Shown here: positions 27,729 through 38,283 of the stretch, one piece after another | How positions within the stretch are numbered: the first letter of the stretch is position 1 | How the letters are laid out: each line of letters starts with the position of its first letter | Assembly (NCBI RefSeq): GCF_008806325.1 | Contig: NZ_WACR01000004.1 | Span: 62,001-126,000 of the forward strand | Source: Salibacter halophilus | GTDB taxonomy: Bacteria; Bacteroidota; Bacteroidia; Flavobacteriales_G; Salibacteraceae | Length of the DNA stretch: 64,000 bases | Direction: 5' to 3' | The notes under the pieces: generated by a model | The model's database searches: none | What the model saw: the letters and a program-made list of their open reading frames with translations, nothing else | What the model was told of the DNA's origin: nothing | Program-made: the position numbers and the translations under genes

Positions 27729-28439
27729 CTATTTTGCGTTTTTCTCGCTATTATTTTCAATTTCTCTTTCCAGTAAATCGGGTCTGCGAAGCCTTGTTTT
27801 TTCAAGTGCCCGATCGTGTCGCCATTCCTCGATTTTCTTGAAATTGCCTGACAATAAAACATCTGGAACTTTCCATCCTCTGAACTCTGCCGGGCGCGTG
27901 TAAACGGGAGGAGCAAGTAAATCATCCTGGAAGGAATCGGTCAGAGCCGAGGTCTCGTCATTCAGCACACCGGGAATGAGCCTGATCACCGCATCGCAAA
28001 AAACGGTTGCAGCCAGTTCACCGCCAGAGATCACAAAGTCACCAATCGAAACTTCACGGGTTACGTAATGTTCCCTGATGCGCTCATCAATTCCTTTATA
28101 ATGGCCACAAATGATGATGATGTTCTCCTTTTGCGAGTAAAAATTCGCCATCCGCTGGTCAAATCGTTCGCCATCAGGAGTCATGTAAATGATCTCGTCA
28201 TAATCGCGTTCATTTTTCAACTCATCGAGCAAAAGTGCGAGCGGCTCTACCTGCATAACCATTCCGGCACCACCACCAAACTGGTAATCGTCCACTTTTT
28301 TGTGCTTGTCCCGGCTGTAATCGCGCGGATTGTGGAAATGCAATTCGGCATGGCCGGCTTCCAGCGCGCGTTTCATGATGGAGTCAGCAAACGGACTCTC
28401 CATGAGTTGCGGTAATATGGTGACAATATCAATGCGCAT
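27729..28439 (-). CDS. trmD: tRNA (guanine-N1)-methyltransferase
   Basis: The 236-residue protein has the TrmD SPOUT knot: [69 protein letters not shown] and [20 protein letters not shown]. It methylates G37 of tRNAs with the product m1G37 and prevents +1 frameshifting. It precedes rplS and probably shares its transcript. Confidence 0.97.
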   Translation of the reverse strand: MRIDIVTILPQLMESPFADSIMKRALEAGHAELHFHNPRDYSRDKHKKVDDYQFGGGAGMVMQVEPLALLLDELKNERDYDEIIYMTPDGERFDQRMANFYSQKENIIIICGHYKGIDERIREHYVTREVSIGDFVISGGELAATVFCDAVIRLIPGVLNDETSALTDSFQDDLLAPPVYTRPAEFRGWKVPDVLLSGNFKKIEEWRHDRALEKTRLRRPDLLEREIENNSEKNAK

Positions 28440-28465
28440 GGCGCAAAGGTACGCAGATTGATCGT

Positions 28466-29878
28466 TTATCGGATCACCATTTTTTTCGTGACAGATCGGT
28501 CTTCGTTCGTAAACCTGAAAAAATACATTCCGCTTCCCAGTTGCGATACATCGAGCTGTTGGTTTTGCGTAACGGTCAGATCCCTCACCAGCTTTCCTGT
28601 CGCGTTGATGATTTGCAGGTTTCCGCTCGTGTAAGGCATAGCGATCGTGACAAACTCCGATGCCGGATTGGGGTAGAACTGCACATCCGGTTCTGAACGT
28701 GAAAACTCAGGAACTGAACTGGGATCAAATCGATTCATGTTAATGCGTAGGAATTCGGTTTTTGAAATACCGCCACCACTTATTTTGAGTCTGAGGAAAA
28801 TATCGGGGCGATTTCCTTTTCCAACCTGAATGTCGCCACCGGTAATTCTGCCGCCCGGTATCCCGATACGAATCAATCGGCCGTGATATTTCAAATCCTC
28901 AGAGATCCAATGAAGACCGGCCCGGCCAGAGTCATTTCTCGTGTTCGGACTCAAAAACACGTAAAACGAATCGTATTTGATCATGTCGTGAATGGCGATG
29001 TCCTTCATCGGGTCGTTGAAGAGGCTGTCTAAATTGCGCCAAGTTTGGTTGGTGGTGTCCACAACATCTGCGATGTATCGGTTAACCGGACCTGCAGTGT
29101 TGTAAATTTTTCCGTTAAACAAACTGACATCTTTGAATATTCTCATCGATGAGTAACCAATAAAATCATCAGAACCATTGACTTCTTTCAATACAGGTAT
29201 AGCTGGTTTCTTTTGGACGAAATTTGAGTCGAAGCTGTAAACCAGATCTTCGTTAATCGGATCATTTCCACACTGGCAATTTCCCGAGATGTTGACGTGA
29301 ATATCAGTCGTATCAAATGTAAGTATTGCTTCACAACCGAGTTCAATTTCGGCTTGTTTGTTACCGTTGAAGTCTGATAAAATGAGGTGGTTTTCATCGT
29401 AACAGTCTCCATCTGAATATGATTTTCCGAAAAGTATCAAAGTGTCTCGATGAATAATTGGGCGATAAAGAGCTTTAATATCTTCACTTTTAGGAGTTTC
29501 GATATTTTCGGTATTCTGTAAAACTCCGTTTCCATTGTACATTTTCAAAGCAATTTGCCTGCAATCAGCACACTCATTTTGATCGGGTACGCTCGATGTT
29601 GTGATGAACAGGGTGCGTTTTACCGAATACAAATAGCCGTCAACATCATTATCGAGAAAGAAGATGTTTTGATTGATAATCCTACCGGAAGGGTCTACCG
29701 AGTCAATCCTTATCTCATCTTGATAAGCTCTCCTGGAAACGATAAGCGAGTTGTCGGCATAAGCTTTTAAAATGCGCGGATTGAAATAATCGATTCGGTA
29801 GCGAATGCTTTGTGCATGAATTGTGGCGCTGACGATAGAGAAGAGCAGCACAACCCAAATTAGGTTTTTTGAATTCAT
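28466..29878 (-). CDS. Secreted T9SS type A protein of unknown function
   Basis: The 470-residue precursor has a signal peptide ([23 protein letters not shown]), a beta-rich body without recognised catalytic motifs, and a type A sorting domain at about 400-470 ([21 protein letters not shown] ... GSGMYFFRF ... KKMVIR). A cysteine pair (ECADCRQ) near residue 105 and NCQCGN near residue 205 may form disulfides. The body could be a beta-propeller. It lies 26 bp upstream of trmD in the same direction, but is probably an independent gene. Confidence 0.85.
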   Translation of the reverse strand: MNSKNLIWVVLLFSIVSATIHAQSIRYRIDYFNPRILKAYADNSLIVSRRAYQDEIRIDSVDPSGRIINQNIFFLDNDVDGYLYSVKRTLFITTSSVPDQNECADCRQIALKMYNGNGVLQNTENIETPKSEDIKALYRPIIHRDTLILFGKSYSDGDCYDENHLILSDFNGNKQAEIELGCEAILTFDTTDIHVNISGNCQCGNDPINEDLVYSFDSNFVQKKPAIPVLKEVNGSDDFIGYSSMRIFKDVSLFNGKIYNTAGPVNRYIADVVDTTNQTWRNLDSLFNDPMKDIAIHDMIKYDSFYVFLSPNTRNDSGRAGLHWISEDLKYHGRLIRIGIPGGRITGGDIQVGKGNRPDIFLRLKISGGGISKTEFLRINMNRFDPSSVPEFSRSEPDVQFYPNPASEFVTIAMPYTSGNLQIINATGKLVRDLTVTQNQQLDVSQLGSGMYFFRFTNEDRSVTKKMVIR

Positions 29879-30244
29879 AGTTACAGTGTTGTTTGTTCGG
29901 TTTGGTTTGTAAAGTTACAAAGTTTTGTCAAACTTTGAGAGACTGTAATTAACGGTTAAGTATTTGACTGCTAGTGCTGTGATTCGCTATCTCGCTATTT
30001 TTCTTTTAAACCGGCAAATACGATTCAATTCCATCAGAAATAAAGTTTATAGAACCATCTATCAGCCACAAAACAAACCTGATATAGTATAAGGTGTTTT
30101 TTGGTTTTGGGGAAAAGTTGGGTAGTTTTGGAGGGCATGTATTCGTTGGGATACATGCAATTAAAGCCAAACGAACATTTGGTTTTTGCCAACGCTAGAC
30201 AGGAAATGAAAGAATGAAATCTTAAATTCAATTTCTGAATTGAC
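29879..30244. other. Non-coding gap upstream of the ORF6N gene
   Basis: There is no supported gene here. A 91-codon minus frame overlaps the start of the ORF6N gene and lacks domain character. An inverted repeat GCATGTAT-N8-ATACATGC lies at about 30135-30158. A 16-bp palindromic sequence just before the ORF6N start (30228-30243) recurs at the gene's end. Confidence 0.5.
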
Positions 30245-31198
30245 ATGAGTAAAGAGCTAGCCATTTCGCAAAAGCAAATCGAAAGCCGCATATTCTCTAT
30301 TCGGGGCAATCAGGTAATGATTGATCGTGACTTGGCCGAGATGTATCAGGTAGAAACCCGTGTACTGAATCAAGCTGTAAAGAGAAATTTAAATCGCTTT
30401 CCTGAAAAATTTAGATTTCAATTAACAGAAGAAGAATTCGCTGATTTGGAGTCTCAAATTTCTGCCTCAAATTCAAGATCACAAATTGTGACCTCAAAAA
30501 ATGAAGATCAAAACTTGAAATCACAAACTGTGACCTCAAGTGAACACGGTGGTAGGCGTTACTTACCCTATGCATTTACCGAACAAGGAGTAGCGATGCT
30601 CTCAGCTGTATTGCGGTCAGATATAGCCGTACAGGTAAGTATACAAATTATGGATGCCTTTGTAGAAATGCGGAAGTTTATTGCCAATAATAGCGGACTG
30701 CTCCAACGAATGGAAGGCATTGAACGCAAGCAGATTGAAACTGACCAAAAGTTTGAACAAGTGTTTAAAGCCCTCGAAAACAAAGACAACATCCCTACCC
30801 AGGGGGTGTTTTTTGACGGACAAATATTTGATGCCTATGAATTGGCGTCTAAAATTATCCGTTCAGCGACATCAAGTATTGTGTTGATCGATAACTATGT
30901 AAATGATACTACTTTGACGCATTTGAGCAAGAAGGCCAAAGGCGTACAGGTACATTTGCTCACAAAATCCATTTCTAAACAGCTTAAATTAGATGTGCAA
31001 AAAGCCAATGAACAGTACGGCAATTTTGAAGCAAAACCGTTTACCCAAAGCCACGACCGCTTTTTGATCATTGACGACAAAGAAGTATTTCATTTAGGAG
31101 CTTCCTTGAAAGATCTAGGGAAGAAGTGGTTTGCATTTTCGAAGATGCGAGCCAATTCAGTAGAAAATATTATGAACTCAATTTCGGAATTGATCTGA
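30245..31198 (+). CDS. ORF6N (KilA-N-like) domain protein with PLD-like C-terminus
   Basis: The 317-residue protein starts with an ORF6N DNA-binding domain (QIESRIFSIRGNQVMIDRDLAEMYQVETRVLNQAVKRN ... RFPEKFRFQLTEEE, then GGRRYLPYAFTEQGVAMLSAVLRS). A coiled segment (about 140-195) is followed by a C-terminal domain with SATSSIVLIDNYVND and HDRFLIIDDKEVFHLGASLKDLGKKW, reminiscent of a phospholipase D-like fold with a degenerate HxK motif. Such genes occur in phages and inside type I restriction-modification loci of Bacteroidota. Between the two ORF6N halves is an internal duplication (SQIVTS / SQTVTS, 42 bp apart). Confidence 0.85.
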   Translation: MSKELAISQKQIESRIFSIRGNQVMIDRDLAEMYQVETRVLNQAVKRNLNRFPEKFRFQLTEEEFADLESQISASNSRSQIVTSKNEDQNLKSQTVTSSEHGGRRYLPYAFTEQGVAMLSAVLRSDIAVQVSIQIMDAFVEMRKFIANNSGLLQRMEGIERKQIETDQKFEQVFKALENKDNIPTQGVFFDGQIFDAYELASKIIRSATSSIVLIDNYVNDTTLTHLSKKAKGVQVHLLTKSISKQLKLDVQKANEQYGNFEAKPFTQSHDRFLIIDDKEVFHLGASLKDLGKKWFAFSKMRANSVENIMNSISELI

Positions 31199-31280
31199 AG
31201 GAAGGTTGGACAGAAAAGATTTGGGAAGAAGTACTTGAAATCCGAAGCGGACGCAACCCCAACAATTGTTAAATCCCCCT
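31199..31280 (+). pseudogene. Possible remnant of a type I restriction specificity (HsdS) start
   Basis: In the frame shifted by one relative to the ORF6N gene, positions of about 31195-31272 read LKEGWTEKIWEEVLEIRSGRN, then NPNNC and a stop. The phrase W-(K/E)-x-V-x-L-E-I-R-x-G-R-N resembles the N-terminal target-recognition start of HsdS. This is only about 25 codons long with no continuation, so it is a weak call. Confidence 0.25.
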
Positions 31281-31347
31281 GAAATAAACATTTAGATTTA
31301 TGAGGAGTTACACTAATTACTAAGTTCGCACAGCTAAAACTGAATTA

Positions 31348-32763
31348 ATGCACAACCTTTCAAATCCGTATTCATTTCGTGAATTGCGATTGCGTTATCT
31401 ATTGATCATTGCGATACCGTTCTTGATCGCGTTGATTCAGGGTTGTTCAAAAGAAGTTTCTACTGACCCGCTCAACCTCAAACCTCCCGAGACCTTTTCT
31501 GATTCCGGATCTGACCAACAACCCGATAAGTGGTGGAAGAGTTTTGACGATGAAGAGCTCGACCAAATGATTACTTACGCGCTCGATTCAAACTACACGT
31601 TAGAGTCTGCCTGGCAACGCGTAATAGCTGCGCGAGCTGTTGTGAAAAGACAGCGATCTAATTTGTTTCCCGAGCTGAGCGGAAACATCAGAAGCGCCAT
31701 CAGCCGACCTACTCCCGATTTCGTTGGTGGTGAGAATATCCAGTTTGGAATGCAGGCCGGTTATGAAATCGACCTGTGGGGAAGAATAAGAGCCGCTACC
31801 GATGCCGAGCGTTACCGCACGCAAGCTTCGATTTACGATTACCGCACAACAGCTATTTCCGTCACAGCCGATATTGCCGCTACACGCATGCAATTGATCG
31901 CTGCGAACAATCAACTCGAACTCATCCGCTCGCAGGTTGAGACAAATGAAAACATTCTCAAGTTGATCAGATCGCGAATTGGGACAGGCGAAATTACAGC
32001 AGTGGATGTGTTGCGGCAGGAGCAACTCATCGAATCTACCCGTCAGCAGCTCTACAACTGGCAAACGAACGTTGGACTTTTAGAACACCAAATGGCGTTA
32101 CTTTTGGGTAAATCGCCCCACGAAAAACTGGATGCTGAATTCAGCTCGTTCCCCAAAATGCCCGATTTACCACAAACTGGAGTTCCGGCCGATCTCATCA
32201 ACAGGCGCCCCGATGTGCAGGCTTCATTTGCCCGGCTCAAAGCCTCAGACCGCGAACTCGCAGCAGCTATTTCCAGCCAGTACCCCAGGCTGACACTGAA
32301 CACAAACCTCGCATTCAGAACCAACAACTTCAGTAATTTACTAGATAGCTGGGCTTATTCGCTCGCGGGAAATTTACTGGCTCCCCTCTTTTACGGTGGC
32401 CGATTGCGAGCCGAGGTAGACCGCACAACAGCGGTTAAGGAGCAACAACTTTACGAATACGGGCAAGTTGTGCTGGGCGCTTTTCGCGATGTTGAAGACG
32501 CCATTGTACAGGAAAACAACCAGCGCGAAACAGTGGAATCCATCGAGAAGCAGGTTGAACTGGCTGAGAATGTGAGCAAGCAACTCAGAGCCCGCTACTT
32601 CAACGGAATGACGAACTACCTCGATGTGCTCACGGCTCTGAATGAAGTGCAACAACTCAAGCGCGATTTAATTGTGGCCAAACGTGATTTGCTCCTCACG
32701 CGAATTTCGCTCTACCGCGCTTTAGCCGGCAGTTTTGAAACGAATCGCCAGTTGGATGATTAA
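31348..32763 (+). CDS. TolC-family outer-membrane efflux lipoprotein (OprM/NodT-like)
   Basis: The 471-residue protein has a lipoprotein signal ending LIALIQGC and the two repeated outer-membrane efflux domains. They contain WWKSFDDEELDQMITYALDSNYTLESAWQRVIAAR, the NodT-type GYEIDLWGRIRAATDAE, LINRRPDVQASFARLKAS and YFNGMTNYLDVLTALNEVQQ. It forms the trimeric outer-membrane channel of a tripartite efflux pump. It is the first gene of an operon with the adaptor (12-bp gap) and the RND permease. Confidence 0.93.
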   Translation: MHNLSNPYSFRELRLRYLLIIAIPFLIALIQGCSKEVSTDPLNLKPPETFSDSGSDQQPDKWWKSFDDEELDQMITYALDSNYTLESAWQRVIAARAVVKRQRSNLFPELSGNIRSAISRPTPDFVGGENIQFGMQAGYEIDLWGRIRAATDAERYRTQASIYDYRTTAISVTADIAATRMQLIAANNQLELIRSQVETNENILKLIRSRIGTGEITAVDVLRQEQLIESTRQQLYNWQTNVGLLEHQMALLLGKSPHEKLDAEFSSFPKMPDLPQTGVPADLINRRPDVQASFARLKASDRELAAAISSQYPRLTLNTNLAFRTNNFSNLLDSWAYSLAGNLLAPLFYGGRLRAEVDRTTAVKEQQLYEYGQVVLGAFRDVEDAIVQENNQRETVESIEKQVELAENVSKQLRARYFNGMTNYLDVLTALNEVQQLKRDLIVAKRDLLLTRISLYRALAGSFETNRQLDD

Positions 32764-32775
32764 AAAAGTTAAACG

Positions 32776-33963
32776 ATGAACAGAAAGAAAACACTCCTCA
32801 TATCGCTGCTCATTTTGGTTGGTGCCATCGTGGTGACAACCGCCATTTTTTGGTCAGAACCCACGGCAGAAAAGACAGGGGCGAGCAAGGAAACGGCTAT
32901 GTTGGTAAATGTGCGAAAAGTGCACAAAGGAACATTCGCTCCTGTTTTTAAAGCAACCGGAATTGTGCGACCAGCTGAGGATGTGGTGATTAGTCCGCGG
33001 GTGAGTGGAGAGATCATCGATCGCAGCAAAAACTTTATTCCCGGAGCTATCGTGGAAAAGGGCGAAGAACTCGTTCAAATCGATCCGGCTGATTTTCAAA
33101 ACGCTCTCGCCATGCGGCAAAGCGATTTGATGGATGCACAATCGCAGTACAGCCTGGAAAAAGGCCGACAGGATGTTGCTCAACAGGATTACGATTTACT
33201 GGGCGATTCACTGACCGGACTCAGCAAAGAACTCGCCCTGCGAAAACCCCAACTCAAGGCTGCCGAATCGGCATTGAAAGCTGCTGAAGCATCAGTTCAG
33301 CAAGCGAGACTCAACTTACAACGCACATCAGTAAAAGCTCCGTTCAAAGCGCAAATCATCAGGCGTGAGGTCAATCGCGGTTCACAGGTTGCTGTGGGTG
33401 AAGATATGGGCTGGCTCGTGGGAGTTGACGAATATTGGGTGATCGCGACAATTCCGCTCGCAAAAGTGAAATGGCTCGCTTTTCCCGAGTCGGAATCAGA
33501 TAAAGGCGCACACGCTAAAATCATCGATACAAAATCGTGGTCTGATTCGCTTTTCAGAACCGGATACGTGAGTAAATTCATCGGCTCGCTCGACAATCGC
33601 ACGCGGATGGCCCGCGTCATTGTGACTGTTCCCGATCCGCTCGCGCTCGGCTCTGACCGAAAAGAGAAACCCAAAATGGTGGTGAATTCATTTGTGGAAA
33701 CGCATCTTCATGCTGATTCTATTCGCGATGTTTTTCGCATCGATCGCGATTTGGTGCGCAAAGACAATACGATTTGGCTCATGCGAGACAGGCGTTTGGT
33801 GATCAATAAAGTGGATATTGAGCTGGAGGATGCGAATTACATTTACGTAAAAGGCGGATTGAAAGAAGGCGATGATGTTGTGACGACTAACCTGGCCACT
33901 GTTGCTCAAGGCGCTGCATTGCGTGTTGAAGGAGAAACCGAAAAATCGGGAGGGCAGGAGTAG
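32776..33963 (+). CDS. RND efflux periplasmic adaptor (membrane fusion protein)
   Basis: The 395-residue protein has one N-terminal membrane anchor (about 7-26). A split biotinyl-lipoyl domain follows (GIVRPAEDVVISPRVSGEIIDRS ... FIPGAIVEKGEELVQIDPADF), then an alpha-hairpin of about 100 residues, the returning lipoyl half (LQRTSVKAPFKAQIIRREVNRG) and a beta-barrel/membrane-proximal domain. It links the inner-membrane pump and the outer-membrane channel. It is followed without a gap by the permease gene. Confidence 0.94.
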   Translation: MNRKKTLLISLLILVGAIVVTTAIFWSEPTAEKTGASKETAMLVNVRKVHKGTFAPVFKATGIVRPAEDVVISPRVSGEIIDRSKNFIPGAIVEKGEELVQIDPADFQNALAMRQSDLMDAQSQYSLEKGRQDVAQQDYDLLGDSLTGLSKELALRKPQLKAAESALKAAEASVQQARLNLQRTSVKAPFKAQIIRREVNRGSQVAVGEDMGWLVGVDEYWVIATIPLAKVKWLAFPESESDKGAHAKIIDTKSWSDSLFRTGYVSKFIGSLDNRTRMARVIVTVPDPLALGSDRKEKPKMVVNSFVETHLHADSIRDVFRIDRDLVRKDNTIWLMRDRRLVINKVDIELEDANYIYVKGGLKEGDDVVTTNLATVAQGAALRVEGETEKSGGQE

Positions 33964-36900
33964 ATGGAAGGTAACGACAAAGATTACGGCAAGGGCCCAA
34001 TTGCTTACATGGCGAAGAATTCGATCATCGCCAATTTGTTGATGATCTTGTTGTTGGCTGGCGGAATTTGGAGCATGTACAGCATCCAAAAAGAAGTTTA
34101 TCCGCAGTTTCAGCTCGATATTGTGGAAGTATCGGTTACTTATCCCGGAGCTTCGCCCGCTGAGGTGGAGCAGGGGATTTTGTTGCCTGTGGAAGAAGCG
34201 GTTCGCGGAATCCAGGGAATCAAGGAAGTTGTTTCCAGGGCTGAGGAAGGCTCGGGAAATGTGAGCATTGAGTTGGTTGCCGGGACAAAACGCGTGACGG
34301 CTTTCCAGGAGATCGATCAGGCGGTGGCGCGCATCAGGACGTTTCCCGATGAAATTGAACAGCCCGAGGTGCGCCTGCAATCGAGGCAGCGATCGGTGAT
34401 AGAAGTTGGGCTCTACGGAGATGAGGATATTTGGACTTTGCGCGTTTTGGCTGAGCGCCTGCGCGATCAATTGTTGAATACGAAAAATATCACTCAGGTT
34501 GAGATTGGGAATGTGCCGGAGTTTGTGACGCATGTCGAAATTCCGCGCTACCGGTTGAGAGAGTATAACCTGACTCTCGGTCAGATCGCGAATGTCATCC
34601 GCCAGTCGAGTGAGGATATTCCGGCCGGAGCGGTTGAAACAGGCAAAGGTGAGATTCTACTCCGCATGAAAGAGCGGAAACAATGGGCGAAAGAGTACGC
34701 TCAAATCGAAATCCTGATAGGAAGTGCCGGAGCAGCAGTTAAGCTGGGTGATATCGCTAAAATAACTGACGGCTTTGAGGAAACGGGTTTCCACGGACAA
34801 TTCAACCAGCGAAATACGGTGGATCTGACCATTTACCGCATAGGCGATCAATCACCTCTCGACATTGCCGAAACGGTGCAGGAAACGATGACGAGTTTTG
34901 AGAATACGCTGCCGCCATCAGTAGATTGGCGAATAGACAGCAACACGGCTCAGGACTACGAAGACCGACTCACGCTACTCACTGAAAATGGTGTTTTGGC
35001 CATCGTGATCGTGCTGTTGATTCTCACGCTTTTCCTTGAATACCGACTCGCATTTTGGGTGATGTTGGGAATGTTGATCTCGTTCGTTGGCGGAATTTTC
35101 TTTTTACCTACAATCGGAATCAGCATCAATATGATCTCGATGTTCGGGTTTTTACTCGTGCTGGGGATTGTCGTGGATGATGCCGTTGTGGTGGGGGAAA
35201 ATGTTTACGAATATCGCCAGCAGGGAATGAGTTCTATCAAAGCGGCTATCAAAGGAACGCGCGATATCTCAACTCCGGTTGTGTTCAGTATTCTGACCAA
35301 CGTTATTGCCTTTATTCCGCTACTTTTTATTCCGGGCGAAACGGGTAAATTCTGGTGGCCGTTGCCCGCTGTTGTGATTGTGGTTTTGTTGCTCTCACTC
35401 TTTGAGGCGCTTTTCATTTTGCCCGCTCACCTCGGACATGCAAAACGCAAAAAATCAAATAAGCTCGTACAAAAACTGGAAGTTGTGCAATCTGCATTTG
35501 CCAATCAGTTTGAGATATTCATTTCCAAATACTACCATCCTTTTTTGAACAAATGCCTGAAATTTCGCTACATCACGCTCAGTATTGCGATTTCGGTTTT
35601 GTTGATCGTTGGTGGCTACGGCTACAGCGATCACATGGGGATTGTCCTCATGCCCCAGGTAGCAGCCGATGAGATTGAAGCCGGAGTCAGGCTGCCGGTG
35701 AGCACCACACCGGAGCAATCTGCAAAAGTGGCTCACGAGATCACGGAATCCACGCAGCGGATGTTTGAGGAACACAATCTGTACGAGGTTGCTGATGGCG
35801 TAAAGACCAATGTTCGGAACCAGAATTTCATCGATGTGGAGATCGTGATGAAAGAACCCGATGAGCGAGACATGAGTGCCCAGGAGGTGATTGAATTGTG
35901 GCGCGATGAAATTGGAGATATTGAAGGTGTGGATCAAATCAGTTTTGAAGCAGAGCGTGGTCCGGGAGGTTACAAGCAGGACATCAGTGTTGACCTCGTC
36001 CACAATGATATTGATGTGTTGGAAAATGCCAGCAAGGACTTCATGAGCGCCATGAAGCAGTATGAAAACACCCGTGATATCAACGACAATTACGACAAAG
36101 GAAAAACTCAATTTGACATCAAACTACTGCCTGAAGGCCGACAATTGGGCCTCACACCATCAAATGTAGGCGATCAGGTCCGCAACGCTTTTTACGGAGC
36201 ACTCGCCATGCGTCAACTACGCGGAAATAATGAAGTGGAAGTCCGCGTGAAATTGCCGCACGAAGAGCGCAAAGATATGCGCAATTTTGAAAACTTCGTG
36301 GTCAGAACCCCAGACAGCACAGAGGTGCCACTCCTCGATGTAGCTGAAGTTACCGAGCGCGAAGCGTTTACTTCGATCAACAGGCGCAACGGCAGACGCG
36401 TGGTGACAGTCGGGATGGATGCTCAGCCTGCCAGTGCAGTGTCTCAGATTCTGGAATCGTTGAACACAAAAGAACTCCCGGCTCTGAGAGCGAAATATCC
36501 CGGACTCGGCTGGAGTTTTGAAGGGGGGCAGTCTGACATGCGCGAATCAACCGAATCGCTCTACAGCGGTTTTATCCTGGCAATGCTCGTGATTTACGCC
36601 TTGCTCGCCATCGCGTTTAAGAATTACACTCAACCACTGATTGTGCTTTTCGCCATTCCGTTCGGAATTGTGGGAGCTGTGATAGGGCATATTTTACTGG
36701 GCTACGATCTCTCGCTCGTGAGTTTGATGGGCGTTATTGCACTTTCAGGAGTTGTGGTGAATGATTCGCTGATCATGGTCGATTACGCGAACCACCAACG
36801 CGGGAAGATGTCTGTCTTCGAAGCGATCAACGAAGCCGGTACCCGCAGGTTCAGACCGATAATGATCACAACACTCACAACTTTTGGCGGATTGGCTCCT

Positions 36901-37068
36901 ATCATTTTAGAAACATCAGATCAGGCCAATAATCTTATACCAATGGCCATTTCCCTCGGATTCGGAATCGTTTTCGCGACTTCCATCATCCTGGTGATTG
37001 TCCCTTGCCTATATATGATTTTGGAAGATGTTTTGGGGTTGGTGAAGGGGGGAGAGGATGATAATTAG
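33964..37068 (+). CDS. RND efflux permease (AcrB/MexF-like)
   Basis: The 1,034-residue permease has the RND two-half layout with 12 membrane helices and two large periplasmic loops. The N-terminal half has [23 protein letters not shown]4 carries the proton-relay aspartates in [17 protein letters not shown]. The C-terminal half has [19 protein letters not shown] and [20 protein letters not shown]. It uses the proton motive force to expel drugs, bile-like or lipophilic compounds; the substrate is unknown. The start ATG follows the adaptor stop directly. No local regulator gene is adjacent. Confidence 0.95.
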   Translation: MEGNDKDYGKGPIAYMAKNSIIANLLMILLLAGGIWSMYSIQKEVYPQFQLDIVEVSVTYPGASPAEVEQGILLPVEEAVRGIQGIKEVVSRAEEGSGNVSIELVAGTKRVTAFQEIDQAVARIRTFPDEIEQPEVRLQSRQRSVIEVGLYGDEDIWTLRVLAERLRDQLLNTKNITQVEIGNVPEFVTHVEIPRYRLREYNLTLGQIANVIRQSSEDIPAGAVETGKGEILLRMKERKQWAKEYAQIEILIGSAGAAVKLGDIAKITDGFEETGFHGQFNQRNTVDLTIYRIGDQSPLDIAETVQETMTSFENTLPPSVDWRIDSNTAQDYEDRLTLLTENGVLAIVIVLLILTLFLEYRLAFWVMLGMLISFVGGIFFLPTIGISINMISMFGFLLVLGIVVDDAVVVGENVYEYRQQGMSSIKAAIKGTRDISTPVVFSILTNVIAFIPLLFIPGETGKFWWPLPAVVIVVLLLSLFEALFILPAHLGHAKRKKSNKLVQKLEVVQSAFANQFEIFISKYYHPFLNKCLKFRYITLSIAISVLLIVGGYGYSDHMGIVLMPQVAADEIEAGVRLPVSTTPEQSAKVAHEITESTQRMFEEHNLYEVADGVKTNVRNQNFIDVEIVMKEPDERDMSAQEVIELWRDEIGDIEGVDQISFEAERGPGGYKQDISVDLVHNDIDVLENASKDFMSAMKQYENTRDINDNYDKGKTQFDIKLLPEGRQLGLTPSNVGDQVRNAFYGALAMRQLRGNNEVEVRVKLPHEERKDMRNFENFVVRTPDSTEVPLLDVAEVTEREAFTSINRRNGRRVVTVGMDAQPASAVSQILESLNTKELPALRAKYPGLGWSFEGGQSDMRESTESLYSGFILAMLVIYALLAIAFKNYTQPLIVLFAIPFGIVGAVIGHILLGYDLSLVSLMGVIALSGVVVNDSLIMVDYANHQRGKMSVFEAINEAGTRRFRPIMITTLTTFGGLAPIILETSDQANNLIPMAISLGFGIVFATSIILVIVPCLYMILEDVLGLVKGGEDDN

Positions 37069-37074
37069 AGGTTG

Positions 37075-37608
37075 TCATTTCTTATTTTTAAATCTTCTCC
37101 AAAGCTCATTAAAGTTTATTCCTATTCCATGAATGTTGGGCTTGAATTCAAATATGTCTTTTTGATTTTCTTGTTTTTGATTATTATTGACATCTGAAGA
37201 AATGTACTCTAAACATTCAGAGTAATGACGAGTTTCATGAATTATTGCTTGAGGATTATTCTCTTTGTCATAAACCCCTTCTGAACATGCTTTACCTTTA
37301 AAGTAACCTATTGCATTCATGCCATCAAATAAGTTAACCTCTGGGCATACGTCATGAAACCAGCCATAATCATTTCCTAATCTCCCACCTGGTGCCTCAC
37401 CTTGTATTTCAATTGATTTTATTTCAAAATCTTCTGGAACCTCTCCTTCATTCTTTAGCATGAGAGCATAGTTGTTATGTCGATCAATTTCAATGTACCT
37501 ACTAAAAAAATAAATGGTCCAAGCTCGTCTGCAACAATACTGCAAAATAGGACATCTTTTAGGTAAGTTTAGTTCTTGACCAATATTGTAGTATTCTTCT
37601 TTTTCCAT
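37075..37608 (-). CDS. Hypothetical protein with N-terminal cysteine cluster
   Basis: I do not recognise this 177-residue protein. It has a cysteine-rich start (PKRCPILQYCCRRAW) and further cysteines near residues 88, 108 and 132, which could bind metal. It has no signal peptide or membrane helix. It is A+T-rich relative to the neighbouring efflux operon, convergent with it (6-bp gap), and lies in a stretch that lacks the window's GGTCAGADCC motif, all of which suggest an acquired gene. It may pair with the next hypothetical gene, 129 bp upstream in the same direction. Confidence 0.65.
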   Translation of the reverse strand: MEKEEYYNIGQELNLPKRCPILQYCCRRAWTIYFFSRYIEIDRHNNYALMLKNEGEVPEDFEIKSIEIQGEAPGGRLGNDYGWFHDVCPEVNLFDGMNAIGYFKGKACSEGVYDKENNPQAIIHETRHYSECLEYISSDVNNNQKQENQKDIFEFKPNIHGIGINFNELWRRFKNKK

Positions 37609-37737
37609 TTTTGTCCTGTGTTAAGAAATTCTACTATTCCTATAGCTAGTGATCTTATCAGTCTGTTATTTATTACTTTAATAAGCTCAATATAATTAAA
37701 GTTACTTTTATTTAGAATGATAGCTTAGTGTAGTTTG

Positions 37738-38235
37738 TTATTCTGCAGGTGTTTCTTTTTTGTGATAGAAATCCCATTTGATACCAAAAGGAGGGTTAGA
37801 TTTATTGATTTCACCGATCTTAAACTCTTCTTTAATATATTTTTCTAGAGCTTCTTCAAAAAGCTTTTCACCTATTTTGCCACTAGCATTTTCTTTTGGT
37901 ATTGCTTCTATTGCATGTCTTAGATTAGCTGAAGAGTTTAGTTTCTTTTCATCTTGTAAAGCTAATTTATCCTTATCTGATTTTTTTGAAAGAGTGATGA
38001 CTTCAAAATGATTGTTTTTGTCAAACTGGTACTTTTTAATCCAGGTGTGAACACGTTCTTTGATTTTGTCATCGTACACTATTAAACAACCATATGTCTT
38101 TTCATCAAGCTTTTCTATAGCGTACAATATTCTGAGTAAATCCAGTTCTACTTTTTGCGCTTTTGCTCCTTTCAAATCAATACATGATTTGGCCATTCCT
38201 AGAATGTGGATGTAGTCGTTTTTAGGTGTCGTCAT
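37738..38235 (-). CDS. Hypothetical protein, accessory island
   Basis: This 165-residue soluble, charged protein is not recognised. It begins MTTPKNDYIHILGMAKSCIDLKG and contains a mixed alpha/beta part (GCLIVYDDKIKERVHTWIKKY) and a helical C-terminal half (KIGEKLFEEALEKYIKEEF). The early sequence could suit a nucleotide- or nuclease-like fold, but no motif settles it. It shares orientation and A+T-rich composition with the hypothetical gene downstream and lies next to the hipBST module. Confidence 0.65.
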   Translation of the reverse strand: MTTPKNDYIHILGMAKSCIDLKGAKAQKVELDLLRILYAIEKLDEKTYGCLIVYDDKIKERVHTWIKKYQFDKNNHFEVITLSKKSDKDKLALQDEKKLNSSANLRHAIEAIPKENASGKIGEKLFEEALEKYIKEEFKIGEINKSNPPFGIKWDFYHKKETPAE

Positions 38236-38283
38236 CCTACAAATATAAATTTAGCAATTTATCCATGAAATGACATCGCCATT

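Noticed and set aside
30034-30309. 91-codon minus-strand frame across the ORF6N start
   Set aside because: It overlaps the well-supported ORF6N start and shows no recognisable sequence.
37075-37608. Iron-sulfur or zinc enzyme assignment from the cysteine cluster
   Set aside because: Cysteine spacing does not match a family I know; left as hypothetical.
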